A DNA stretch of 47,488 nt, from contig JAHBWO010000013.1 in NCBI GenBank assembly GCA_019636945.1, positions 1-47,488 on the forward strand, in the 5' to 3' direction. This stretch comes from Nitrospira sp. Its GTDB lineage: Bacteria; Nitrospirota; Nitrospiria; Nitrospirales; Nitrospiraceae. Under the pieces are notes generated by a model. The model did not search any database, was not told the origin of the DNA, and saw nothing but the letters and a program-made list of their open reading frames with translations. A program made the translations under genes and the position numbers. Positions 7,763 to 15,019 of the stretch are shown here, piece by piece (the first letter of the stretch is position 1; every line of letters begins with the position of its first letter).

Positions 7763-8761
7763 GGCCAACACAATTTCCTTGTGCTGATTGAGCGACTGTT
7801 CGGCCGCCTCGAGAATGCGCACGACTCGCAGCCCAGCCAGCCCATCGTTGATCGGTTTCGTCCCGTTCATGATGCAGTCGAGGAAATAGCGCGTTTCCAC
7901 TTTCAGCGCCTCGGCCTCTTCGATTTTCGGCGCATACATATCGCCGGTTCTGTAGCTGACCAAGGCTGAATGCACCCCCGATTCATTTTTGATGTCAGCG
8001 CCCTTGTCATAGATGCGGATTTTTTCCGCCAGATCGAGGTCATTCCAAACCAGCATTCGCTTTTGTCCGCCGACCATCGTCGTACGCATTTTCACGGGTG
8101 AGAGCCAATTCACATTGATGTGCGCCAGAACATTGTCGGGGAAATACACGGTGAGGTAGGCGATGTTTTCGAGATTATTCACGTGAGCCCCGCCGGTAGC
8201 CACGACTAACTCCGGCTCAACTCCGATCAGGTAATCCATAATTGCCAGGTCATGTGGCGCGAGATCCCAGAGCACGTTCACGTCATGTTGAAAGAGTCCT
8301 AGATTCACGCGTGTCGAATCATAGTAGTAGAGACGGCCCAACGTGCCCTCATCGAGGAGTTGCTTAATCTTGCGAACAGCTCCGGTAAAGAGAAAAGTGT
8401 GGTCAACCATGATCTGGAGCCCACGGCGATCCGCCAGTTCAATCAGCTCCTCCGCCTCTGCGCACGTCGCGGTAAAGGGCTTCTCCACGAACACGTGCTT
8501 CCCATTCTCAAGCGCTTTCTTGGCCAATTCGTAGTGGTATGACACAGGCGTCACGATCGCGACCGCATCAATGTCCGTGGCGAGAAGTACGGCATCAGGG
8601 TTCGTTGTCACACCAATGCCGGGGTGAGCTGCCATGGCACGAGTCAATGCCGCGGGGGACTTGTCGCAAACGGTGACGACCTTGCAGTCGTGGTGCCCTA
8701 GGAAGTTTCGCACCACGTTTGGTCCCCAATATCCATATCCAATCACTCCGAGACGTAACAT
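7760..8761 (-). CDS. Gfo/Idh/MocA family sugar-nucleotide dehydrogenase
   Basis: NAD-dependent oxidoreductase of 333 residues. The N-terminal Rossmann fold has GVIGYGYWGPN at residues 5-15, and the family motif VEKPFTA lies at ~92-98. The C-terminal alpha/beta domain carries VLWDLAPHDLAIMDYL, with the usual catalytic-region His. It resembles WlbA/WbpB-type enzymes that oxidise C3 of UDP-GlcNAc(A) and could be a second C3 dehydrogenase besides the fusion protein at 30626. The start is well supported: AAAGGAG seven bases before the ATG. The TAG stop is part of palindromic element 1. The substrate is inferred from family and context only. Confidence 0.92.
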   Translation of the reverse strand: MLRLGVIGYGYWGPNVVRNFLGHHDCKVVTVCDKSPAALTRAMAAHPGIGVTTNPDAVLLATDIDAVAIVTPVSYHYELAKKALENGKHVFVEKPFTATCAEAEELIELADRRGLQIMVDHTFLFTGAVRKIKQLLDEGTLGRLYYYDSTRVNLGLFQHDVNVLWDLAPHDLAIMDYLIGVEPELVVATGGAHVNNLENIAYLTVYFPDNVLAHINVNWLSPVKMRTTMVGGQKRMLVWNDLDLAEKIRIYDKGADIKNESGVHSALVSYRTGDMYAPKIEEAEALKVETRYFLDCIMNGTKPINDGLAGLRVVRILEAAEQSLNQHKEIVLA

Positions 8762-8801
8762 AGTCGTACTCCTTTAAAGAGGTTAGAAGAGATTGCAGGA
8801 C

Positions 8802-9311
8802 CTAGTCTTTTAAAACGGGAGATGAAGGAGAATGGCCCGATGGATTGAATGTCGTGAGTTCACCAGGATTCAGCACATGTATCTGAAGGGAATGAGCATC
8901 CGTGAACGTGAGTGCATCACATAAACGATCCGCCAAACGAGCTTGTAGTGTTTGACATCCATCGACGACGGAGTCTCGTTGCAGCGTCGTCAGTAGAACA
9001 CCAACGATGTGGCCTTGCCGATACCATCCGATATAATCGGTGTCACGAACACTCACGGACAGGACCGAAATTGCCTTGTCGGCAAGTTCGGACTCCATAG
9101 GCACAACAAGCCCTTCTGCGTTTGTGCAGTAGACAAGCAGGATTCGGCAAGGATGACCCGATCGTGCAGAACGCTTGGACTCATTGCGGACAAGGCCGAG
9201 ATATGCCGTTTCAGGGCAAACTCCGTCAGGAGTTTGAGACTTGTTGCTCTTCGTCAGGCCAAGCAAGAGAGAGAATTTATCCCGCCACAGGGTTGCCGAT
9301 CTCATGAACAT
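8802..9311 (-). CDS. Stand-alone degenerate GGDEF-like domain protein
   Basis: A 169-residue protein without membrane segments and without a GGDEF signature. Residues ~40-150 follow the same pattern as the N-terminal domain of the sugar transferase at 6405. ESKRSARS corresponds to ERKRTERS, DTDYIGWYRQGHIVGVLL to DLDILGWVEPSCVIGLIA, and DGCQTLQARLADRL to DTCDRLESAFRNAI. Both look like a GGDEF/nucleotide-cyclase fold that has lost catalysis. No ribosome site is visible before ATG 9311 and an in-frame stop lies shortly upstream, so the start is uncertain. It lies 40 bp upstream of the dehydrogenase. A regulatory or scaffold role for the initiating transferase is inference. Confidence 0.6.
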   Translation of the reverse strand: MFMRSATLWRDKFSLLLGLTKSNKSQTPDGVCPETAYLGLVRNESKRSARSGHPCRILLVYCTNAEGLVVPMESELADKAISVLSVSVRDTDYIGWYRQGHIVGVLLTTLQRDSVVDGCQTLQARLADRLCDALTFTDAHSLQIHVLNPGELTTFNPSGHSPSSPVLKD

Positions 9312-9530
9312 GTCGTGAAAAGCGAAGTCCTAGACTACAGAGGTGCCGAGGTGATTGACGGCTAAACGATTACAATGCCGCGCGAGAGCCTGCTTACCTA
9401 TCTATTGGATGCAGGGAGTCTCAGCCCATCGGCTGTGTGGGTGACAATAGTTTGCGTGGGAAACTCTGTGGCCAGCCTATGTCCGTCTCCCGTTACCGTC
9501 CGGGTGATCGGAATGGCTGGTAACCTGAAC
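9312..9530. other. Non-coding spacer with no recognised feature
   Basis: Between the degenerate GGDEF-like gene and palindromic element 2 I see no open frame with coding character, no convincing promoter and no structured RNA that I recognise. Confidence 0.5.
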
Positions 9531-9880
9531 TAGCAGGCTGGTCAAAAGGCCGTCGTTCTCACCCGCCCACCCCTGCGCGCCAAGACGCGCATGTCATCGA
9601 ACAAGGCCACAGCAAGACGCACGGCGTCATGAACAAGTGACGCCATGTTTGTGCGCGCCGGCGAGACGGTGAGCCGGCAGTGTCTTGAGACGACGCATAA
9701 TCCTTGTTCGCCCGGCCCGCCCCTGGCTTGTCAGAACAGGCTCTTTCCCGGCCGTACGTTAAGTCTCTGAGGTTCACGCCGCGCTGAATAAGGCGCGGCA
9801 CGTTTGTGAACGCCGCTGAGATGGTGAGGCGGCTGTGTCTTCCGAGAACGCCGCTCGCGGGCTTTTTCCGCATCCTGCTA
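9531..9880. repeat. Palindromic element 2, expanded and degenerate
   Basis: About 350 bp bounded by related inverted ends. On the plus strand the left end is tagcaggctggtcaaaaggcc. The right end read on the minus strand is TAGCAGGATGCGGAAAAAGC, close to the end of element 1. Inside are two related segments: 9641-9690 (catgtttgtgcgcgccggcg, then gtgagccggcagtgtctt) and 9794-9843 (cacgtttgtgaacgccgctg, then gtgaggcggctgtgtctt). The element therefore looks like nested or tandem insertions. The right end supplies the TAG stop of the DUF5615 gene, exactly as element 1 does for the dehydrogenase. Confidence 0.7.
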
Positions 9881-10234
9881 ACGACCACGCCCACCTATTC
9901 GAACTCGACCGGGAGTCAGCACGATGAAACTGCGGCTCAAGTCAGCCGCAAGCCTCGATACGAGAGTCACCACGGCTTCCGCGAGTGTCTTGCGAGCACG
10001 TGAGGGGTAGCGGATAAGAATCACACCGTTGGATTGTTGCGAATACGCGTAGACCAGCTGACCAAAATCTTTATCCTCTGTCAGGAGAATCCGATGCTCG
10101 CGGAAGGCCACATCCATGACGACCGCATCGTCAGAACCGGACAAGAGTTCCGTGACTGCGAGCACATCATGCTCTGCAGCACGGAGCGCTCGAACGACTG
10201 AGAAGTCGCAACTTTCGTCGGCCAAAAACCGCAC
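9878..10234 (-). CDS. DUF5615 family PIN-like toxin
   Basis: A 118-residue protein starting at GTG (MRFLADESCDFSVVRALR). It has the DUF5615 Mut7-C/PIN-like layout: N-terminal LADESCD acid cluster, then ILLTEDKDFGQLVY with the conserved TEDKDFG at ~51-57, then GVILIRYP. Such proteins are the toxin partners of DUF433 antitoxins and are presumed ribonucleases. It follows DUF433 with a 3-bp gap, as expected of a two-gene module. The C-terminal GGRGR and the TAG stop run into palindromic element 2, so the last residues may differ from the ancestral end. Confidence 0.9.
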   Translation of the reverse strand: MRFLADESCDFSVVRALRAAEHDVLAVTELLSGSDDAVVMDVAFREHRILLTEDKDFGQLVYAYSQQSNGVILIRYPSRARKTLAEAVVTLVSRLAADLSRSFIVLTPGRVRIGGRGR

Positions 10235-10237
10235 AGG

Positions 10238-10489
10238 TTAGCGCTTGGCTTGCTTGCGGAAAGGGACACCAACCAACACCGTCTCTTCGTGGGCCACGGT
10301 GTCGGCCGCATAGCCGATGGCAGCTTGGATATCAGCCTTGGTGAGACGGGGATAGGCGTCCAGCAAATCCGCTTCGCTGGCCCCCTCGCTGAGTTTTCGG
10401 AGAATCAACTCAACAGGAATGCGCGTGCCGCGAATGACGGGCTTGCCCATCATCACGTTGGGATTCATCTCAATTCGACTGGTCGTCAT
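10238..10489 (-). CDS. DUF433 family antitoxin
   Basis: An 83-residue protein of the DUF433 family with a helix-turn-helix-like core: RIEMNPNVMMGKPVIRGTRI, PVELILRKLSEGASEADLLD, then YPRLTKADIQAAIGYAAD. These are near-canonical family signatures. It is predicted to neutralise the adjacent DUF5615 toxin and probably to repress the shared promoter. ATG 10489 is preceded by GGGGAG at good spacing. The pair sits inside the polysaccharide locus, between palindromic element 2 and a deacetylase gene. Confidence 0.93.
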   Translation of the reverse strand: MTTSRIEMNPNVMMGKPVIRGTRIPVELILRKLSEGASEADLLDAYPRLTKADIQAAIGYAADTVAHEETVLVGVPFRKQAKR

Positions 10490-10518
10490 TCTAGACTCCC
10501 CTCAAATGTCTGCCGTTG

Positions 10519-10548
10519 AGTATAGCAAACCGACCTGGAGAAGCCCAA
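10519..10548 (-). promoter_or_regulatory. Probable sigma-70 promoter of the DUF433/DUF5615 pair
   Basis: On the minus strand a TATACT -10 box (10519-10524) follows TTGGGC (10543-10548) with an 18-bp spacer. The predicted start of transcription near 10512 would leave a leader of roughly 23 bases before ATG 10489, with its ribosome site. The -10 match is strong, the -35 moderate. Confidence 0.5.
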
Positions 10549-10647
10549 CAAGGAATGCCGGAAGCGCGCGTGCCGCCCCCTCTCTCCCGCCGGGCGAGGA
10601 ACCTCGCCAACCATGCCAGAGAACCATCAACGGCACCAACGTCCAGG

Positions 10648-11775
10648 CTATCTGGGACACTCGTTGTCGGATTGGCCATCGGAAGCGTCCGTATCGTGAA
10701 TTGGTCGCGGTTTGATCTGCGCGGCGAAGGCTGCTACCTCACGCGGAAGGGCATACCAACAGGTATCCCCGTAGCGGGTGGTGACGTACTTGAGAAGACG
10801 TTCATACAGATCGGCCTGATATTCCCTGGAATCCGGTCTTCCATCAAAAGACATGTAGTCAGGATGGACGACCGCCAAGGCCATGCCACCATGCGAAGCC
10901 ACCCAATCAAGCTTCTCTGTCCACAGGTCGATCGTCGTTTCCTTCAAGAGCACGAACAACGTGAAGTCTTGCGGAAGCGTATAGGGAAGTTCGACGTAGC
11001 CCTTCGAGTCGTTGCGTTGAACCCAGAATGGAAAGATAGTCGCTACTCCATCCGGTTGCGGCTCGAACGGATCGGTATCGAAGGTCGAGGTATCATAGAG
11101 CACATTGAGTCCGTGAAGCCATTCCAGGTTATGAAACATGAAACCCGCACGAAATCCTGAGGCCTTCCATTTCTCTAGATAGTGATTGATCTCTGGTGCT
11201 TGCTCTCGAAAGCTCTGCGCTGATCGATAGAGAGATCCGTCATGATGCAGATCATGTACACCAACCTCAAACCCTTCCCGTTCAAGAACTGCTCGTAGAG
11301 TATCCGATACACGATACTCCCCTTCCGGTACGAAGTTGAACGCTGCACGGATGCCCAAGGCTTTATCCAGACCAGCGAGCTTACGGCACCGTGCTAACCC
11401 GCGTGCGCCTTCGACATCGTGGGTCACGACAAAAGCGAATCGCTTGCCGTTCGGCCACCCAGGCCAGCCCTCAGGCGGCCGAGCTGCAGACTGCAGAATA
11501 GGCCAGGAACCGCTGAACTGCCTCCGCAGACGACTTGCAATCAGGCGTCGGACTCGTATTCTGATGGCCCAGGGGATGGCCGGCTTCAGAAAATAGTAGG
11601 CCTTCGTCATGTGCGGTGCGATCTTGCCCGCAGTTTTACCCCACAGGTCCACTTTCATGGCGAATTGCGTACCCGTTAGATTTGTACCTTTCTGGAACGT
11701 TGAGCTCATGTCGTTCCTATAGGTATCCGTCTTAATCAGTCCAGTCCTTGAGGAGCTTCTCGTGTAGACGATCAT
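10648..11775 (-). CDS. NodB-type polysaccharide deacetylase family protein (first of two)
   Basis: A 375-residue protein with a polysaccharide-deacetylase (CE4-like) barrel. FAFVVTHDVEGA holds the first metal Asp at ~120, and GFEVGVHDLHHDG at ~168-180 is the His motif. FRAGFMFHNLEWL and VVHPDYMSFDGRP follow. The family removes N- or O-acetyl groups from glycans; substituted motifs make activity uncertain. No signal peptide is evident, so a cytoplasmic or membrane-associated location is likely. Start options are 11775 (AGGA eight bases upstream), 11709 (AGGA five bases upstream) or a later Met. It is divergent from the plus-strand beta-helix gene and upstream of the toxin-antitoxin pair. Confidence 0.82.
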   Translation of the reverse strand: MIVYTRSSSRTGLIKTDTYRNDMSSTFQKGTNLTGTQFAMKVDLWGKTAGKIAPHMTKAYYFLKPAIPWAIRIRVRRLIASRLRRQFSGSWPILQSAARPPEGWPGWPNGKRFAFVVTHDVEGARGLARCRKLAGLDKALGIRAAFNFVPEGEYRVSDTLRAVLEREGFEVGVHDLHHDGSLYRSAQSFREQAPEINHYLEKWKASGFRAGFMFHNLEWLHGLNVLYDTSTFDTDPFEPQPDGVATIFPFWVQRNDSKGYVELPYTLPQDFTLFVLLKETTIDLWTEKLDWVASHGGMALAVVHPDYMSFDGRPDSREYQADLYERLLKYVTTRYGDTCWYALPREVAAFAAQIKPRPIHDTDASDGQSDNECPR

Positions 11776-12383
11776 AGAAGGGGTCCTGAGTCAGACAATC
11801 AGGTATCGAAGCCCGATTCAGTACTAGATGCAAGAGTCAACACAAGTAGGCTGATGCCAGGGTGACCGTACCTGCCGTAGGGCAGTCCATACACGGTAGT
11901 ACGTATGAGTGAGCCCTTGAATTGAAAAGCACATAGAAATCATGAGGAATTTTCAAATAACAGACAGCTTTCGGATTGGCACCGCTCTTGCTCCACTGAA
12001 ATTAGCTTTCTCAGCCAAGAAGCAACCCACCAAGGAAAGCCAAGAACACTGAAGAGGCTCTCCTTGATGGCAAACACCCACCACATCGTAGCGTCTCAGA
12101 TTGTAAGGGGGGATGGAGATGGGAGTACATAAAAGAACATATTATTAATGGCCGAGCACAAATGACGGACCTATGATAAACATGATCAGAAATTATTTCT
12201 TATATTTCGAAGAGTTAAATGGAGCGAATCCAAGGTTCTTAGATCGTGAAATTAAAGAATTCGGTACGTTATTTGCTCAACTCTCAGTCCAGAGACGCTG
12301 GACACATGAATGTAATCTTCTGAACAACAGACTCCTAATCAATGCGTATACAATTTAAAGGTCTGAACACGGAGGAACCCCCC
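11776..12383. other. Divergent intergenic region with AT-rich leader
   Basis: A 608-bp region between the minus-strand deacetylase and the plus-strand beta-helix gene. It contains the sigma-54 promoter match at 11977, a small hairpin ctgcc-gtag-ggcag near 11870, and an AT-rich stretch (12130-12360) unlike its neighbours. A 61-codon frame at 12173-12358 lacks coding character. If transcription starts near 12003, the beta-helix mRNA has a leader of about 380 bases. Confidence 0.6.
11977..11992 (+). promoter_or_regulatory. Sigma-54 (RpoN) promoter, -24/-12 type
   Basis: TGGCACCGCTCTTGCT matches the RpoN consensus TGGCACG-N4-TTGC(A/T) at every strongly conserved base. The GG and GC doublets are exactly 10 bases apart, and the G after TGGCAC is the only mismatch. 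It points at the only plus-strand gene, the secreted beta-helix protein at 12384. In other exosortase/PEP-CTERM EPS systems a sigma-54-dependent regulator (PrsR) controls surface-protein and EPS genes, which fits. No activator gene is in the window. Confidence 0.75.
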
Positions 12384-13976
12384 ATGCGATTGTTATCCCT
12401 TCTACTGGGACTGTGTATTGCGATGTTACTGTCCATAAATTCTCCTGCCGAAGCTGCCTGTAGTGGCAGTGGGGCAACGTGGACCTGCAGTGCGGGAAGT
12501 ACTGTCTCCCAGATCAATACCGCGCTGGGCAGTGCAAGCGATGGAGCCACGATCACATTCCAGACCGGCAGCTATACGATCAACAGCACCATCGACAATT
12601 TCAGCCAGTCGAAGGCGGTCACGCTCAAATGTGAGACGGTACAGGCTTGCACATTCAGTGGAGCCAATGTTGTGATGTTCAACATCACCTATTCTGGTAG
12701 CTGGCCTAAGCTTTATCGGATTAGTGGATTTAACTTTACTGGAACCTGCCCTTCGAACTGTATCACTATTTACACGATCTCCAGCGGCAGCACTGGCACA
12801 CTCAATAATTTCCGTTTCGATAACAACCGCATCACAAACATGCCTTACACGTGGATTCAGATTGGCGCAACGGATCGCGGCGGGGAAGTTTACGGAGTTC
12901 TGGACCATAATGCTGTGACGGGCACCAATGCACACTTTCTCGTCCACATTCTTGGGAAAGGATCAGTGAGTAGCGGCGTCGTCTGGGGTCCCACATCTCG
13001 AGGGTCTGCCGATGTACTCTATGTCGAAGACAATACCTTTAACTTCAACGATGCTGGCGCTGCGCTTAATGCCTGCGTGGATGAATGGCTTAGCGGGAAG
13101 ATGGTGGCACGGTATAACACCGCGCTCAACTGTCGGTTCCAAACACACGGCATGGCGCACGGCGGCGCCGAATTGTGGGAAGTATATCGAAACGACATTC
13201 GCGTGACGAGCGCATCCGGCAATAGCGCTGGTCCGCTTTGTTACGCGTGCATTCAATCTCAGGGGGTCGGAGAAATGTTCGTGTTTGAAAACACATTGCG
13301 AGGGTTGTCGTCAGTAGGAGGCGATTCTATTACGACTCAAGATTATCGGTCTGGTACGGCACAACCTGGGGACCTAGGATTGTGCGACGGCACAAAATCC
13401 TATGACGGCAACTTTTCCTCAGTATCTACCTACAGGGGATATCCCTGTAAAGGGCAACCAGGATTCATGGAAAGCAATGGCAACCCGGGATACGGCAAAT
13501 CATCACCAATTGTCGCTTTTAAAAATGTTAATGGACACACCGGCGCTAAGATAGACCTGACGATTCGCAGCAACGGTTCGCCTGAATACTGGCAGAACCA
13601 CCTTGTAGCCAACCGTGACTACTATAACGCCGTCTCTGCCAATGCCCAGAGTTCTTCAACGAGTCCATTTAACGGCACGAGTGGTGTTGGATTTGGCACA
13701 CTCGCAAACCGCCCTACGACTTGTACACACACGACTTTGCAGAACGGTGATGAAGGGGGTGGTGTGATGTACTGGGCAACGGATCAAGGGTCATGGAATC
13801 AATCCGGAGATGGGCGAGGCAACGGAGTGCTCTATCGCTGTTCAGCGACGAATACATGGATAGTCCATTACACGCCGTATGCCTATCCACATCCCCTGGT
13901 GAGTGGCAGTGGAAGTGGCAGTGGAAGTGGGGCGACGACCCCACCTCCTGCCCCAACAAACCTTAGTGTTCAGTAG
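12384..13976 (+). CDS. Secreted right-handed beta-helix-like protein
   Basis: A 530-residue secreted protein. ATG 12384 is chosen because GGAGGA lies seven bases upstream and the protein then begins with a clean signal peptide (MRLLSLLLGLCIAMLLSINS, then PAEAA cleavage). The body is rich in Ser, Thr, Asn and Gly, with repeated short strands (SGFNFTG, NNFRFDNNRITNM, VLDHNAVTG, YVEDNTFNF) typical of parallel beta-helix polysaccharide-binding or lyase folds. Several Cys may form disulfides. The C-terminus is a (Gly-Ser)n linker followed by TTPPPAPTNLSVQ and a stop: the start of an Fn3 domain that is not there. It is the only gene on this strand and has its own sigma-54 promoter. No PEP-CTERM signal is visible. 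Confidence 0.8.
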   Translation: MRLLSLLLGLCIAMLLSINSPAEAACSGSGATWTCSAGSTVSQINTALGSASDGATITFQTGSYTINSTIDNFSQSKAVTLKCETVQACTFSGANVVMFNITYSGSWPKLYRISGFNFTGTCPSNCITIYTISSGSTGTLNNFRFDNNRITNMPYTWIQIGATDRGGEVYGVLDHNAVTGTNAHFLVHILGKGSVSSGVVWGPTSRGSADVLYVEDNTFNFNDAGAALNACVDEWLSGKMVARYNTALNCRFQTHGMAHGGAELWEVYRNDIRVTSASGNSAGPLCYACIQSQGVGEMFVFENTLRGLSSVGGDSITTQDYRSGTAQPGDLGLCDGTKSYDGNFSSVSTYRGYPCKGQPGFMESNGNPGYGKSSPIVAFKNVNGHTGAKIDLTIRSNGSPEYWQNHLVANRDYYNAVSANAQSSSTSPFNGTSGVGFGTLANRPTTCTHTTLQNGDEGGGVMYWATDQGSWNQSGDGRGNGVLYRCSATNTWIVHYTPYAYPHPLVSGSGSGSGSGATTPPPAPTNLSVQ

Positions 13977-14003
13977 CGTTCTGACACCATGAGAGCTCAG
14001 GGG

Positions 14004-15011
14004 TTAGGTAAAAACAAGGCGGTACATCTTGTCTAGGGTGGGCGACCTCAAGCACATTTGATGTGTCGCCCACACTATGAGGATCGTCAGAGCAAATGCT
14101 CCGATGATTGAAAGAGCCCACAGTTCCCCCGTACGGACATCGACCGTTACTAAACTCCGCTGTAAGAATTGCAACAGGCCGATTTGAGCGATATAGGCAT
14201 AGAGAGAATATTGTCCTAGGAGAACAACAGTGCTCACGAGTACTCGTGGCTCTCTGATCGTAATTCCTGCACCATAGATGAGCAATACACTCAAGCACAC
14301 ACCAATCACCTCCAGAAAGTAACGCTCTCCCCATATGTTAATGGCGATAAGATACCCGGCATATAAACCGGCCATGACCCACGACCAACCCGCCCAGGTA
14401 TAGATTCGTTGAAGTGGATATTGCCCCAACGTCATACCAAGGGTTCCGATTGCGATGAATGAGAAGTTCGGGTTCGCAACTTCATAATGATCAAGGAGAG
14501 AAACACCAACAAAAGATGCCGCACACACTACTAAGACAAAGTACTTAGTCACCTGCATACCAAGAAATATCAAGGTCGACAAAATAAGCAAATAGCCGAT
14601 CGGAAGGAGAACTCCAAAAGCCATCCTCCCGTTCCCTCCAATGTAGATCGAGGCCGCATTGTTTAGGAAATTCTCAACGCCAGGCATTGCTCCCCTATAG
14701 CTATTTGAAAACGCCATATTCGCAAGTACGTTAAGCAGCGTGAACAGGGCCAAGATTTTGAGGCCTCTCACCAGCAATCTGAGATATAAGTTTGAATTAT
14801 TGAGCCCATACTTTGTCGGATAGACGGTTGCCAAGAGAAAACCTGAAATAAAAATGAAAGAAGCAGGGATGAATCGGAGGTATGGATAAACCGGCCCATC
14901 GATTCCGACAAAGTAGTTCATCCAGTGGTATAGAAGCATGAACAACACGAGGACGCCTTTTGTGAAATCTAGAGCTGAATCTCGGGAATCCTGATGATCC
15001 TGTTGGCCCAT
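14004..15011 (-). CDS. OpgC/acyltransferase-3-like membrane protein
   Basis: A membrane acyltransferase-like protein of 335 residues with about ten hydrophobic segments. It starts at ATG 15011 (MGQQDHQDSRDSALDFTKGV). The first helix carries DFTKGVLVLFMLLYHWMNYF, corresponding to the conserved D...G-(L/I)...H region of OpgC and acyltransferase-3 proteins, then PASFIFISGFL. Such enzymes O-acylate (acetyl or succinyl) periplasmic glycans. It begins 8 bp after the stop of the O-antigen-ligase-like gene and is convergent, with a 27-bp gap, to the beta-helix gene. The open frame reaches 15131 but that part overlaps the upstream gene. Confidence 0.8.
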   Translation of the reverse strand: MGQQDHQDSRDSALDFTKGVLVLFMLLYHWMNYFVGIDGPVYPYLRFIPASFIFISGFLLATVYPTKYGLNNSNLYLRLLVRGLKILALFTLLNVLANMAFSNSYRGAMPGVENFLNNAASIYIGGNGRMAFGVLLPIGYLLILSTLIFLGMQVTKYFVLVVCAASFVGVSLLDHYEVANPNFSFIAIGTLGMTLGQYPLQRIYTWAGWSWVMAGLYAGYLIAINIWGERYFLEVIGVCLSVLLIYGAGITIREPRVLVSTVVLLGQYSLYAYIAQIGLLQFLQRSLVTVDVRTGELWALSIIGAFALTILIVWATHQMCLRSPTLDKMYRLVFT

Positions 15012-15019
15012 AGCGATTG

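Noticed and set aside
9380..9540. Possible structured RNA such as a c-di-GMP riboswitch before the degenerate GGDEF-like gene
   Set aside because: Some motif fragments looked suggestive but neither strand gives the conserved core; no support.
10593..10608. Hairpin ggcgagg-aa-cctcgcc as a terminator of the deacetylase gene
   Set aside because: The inverted repeat is real but has no T-run on either strand; I do not call it a terminator.
12173..12358. 61-codon plus-strand frame before the beta-helix gene
   Set aside because: AT-rich, no family character, no good ribosome site, and it overlaps the leader and ribosome site region of the next gene by reading frame only.
13895..13935. Tandem repeat agtggaagtggc
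   Set aside because: It simply encodes the Gly-Ser linker of the beta-helix protein; not a separate repeat element or CRISPR.
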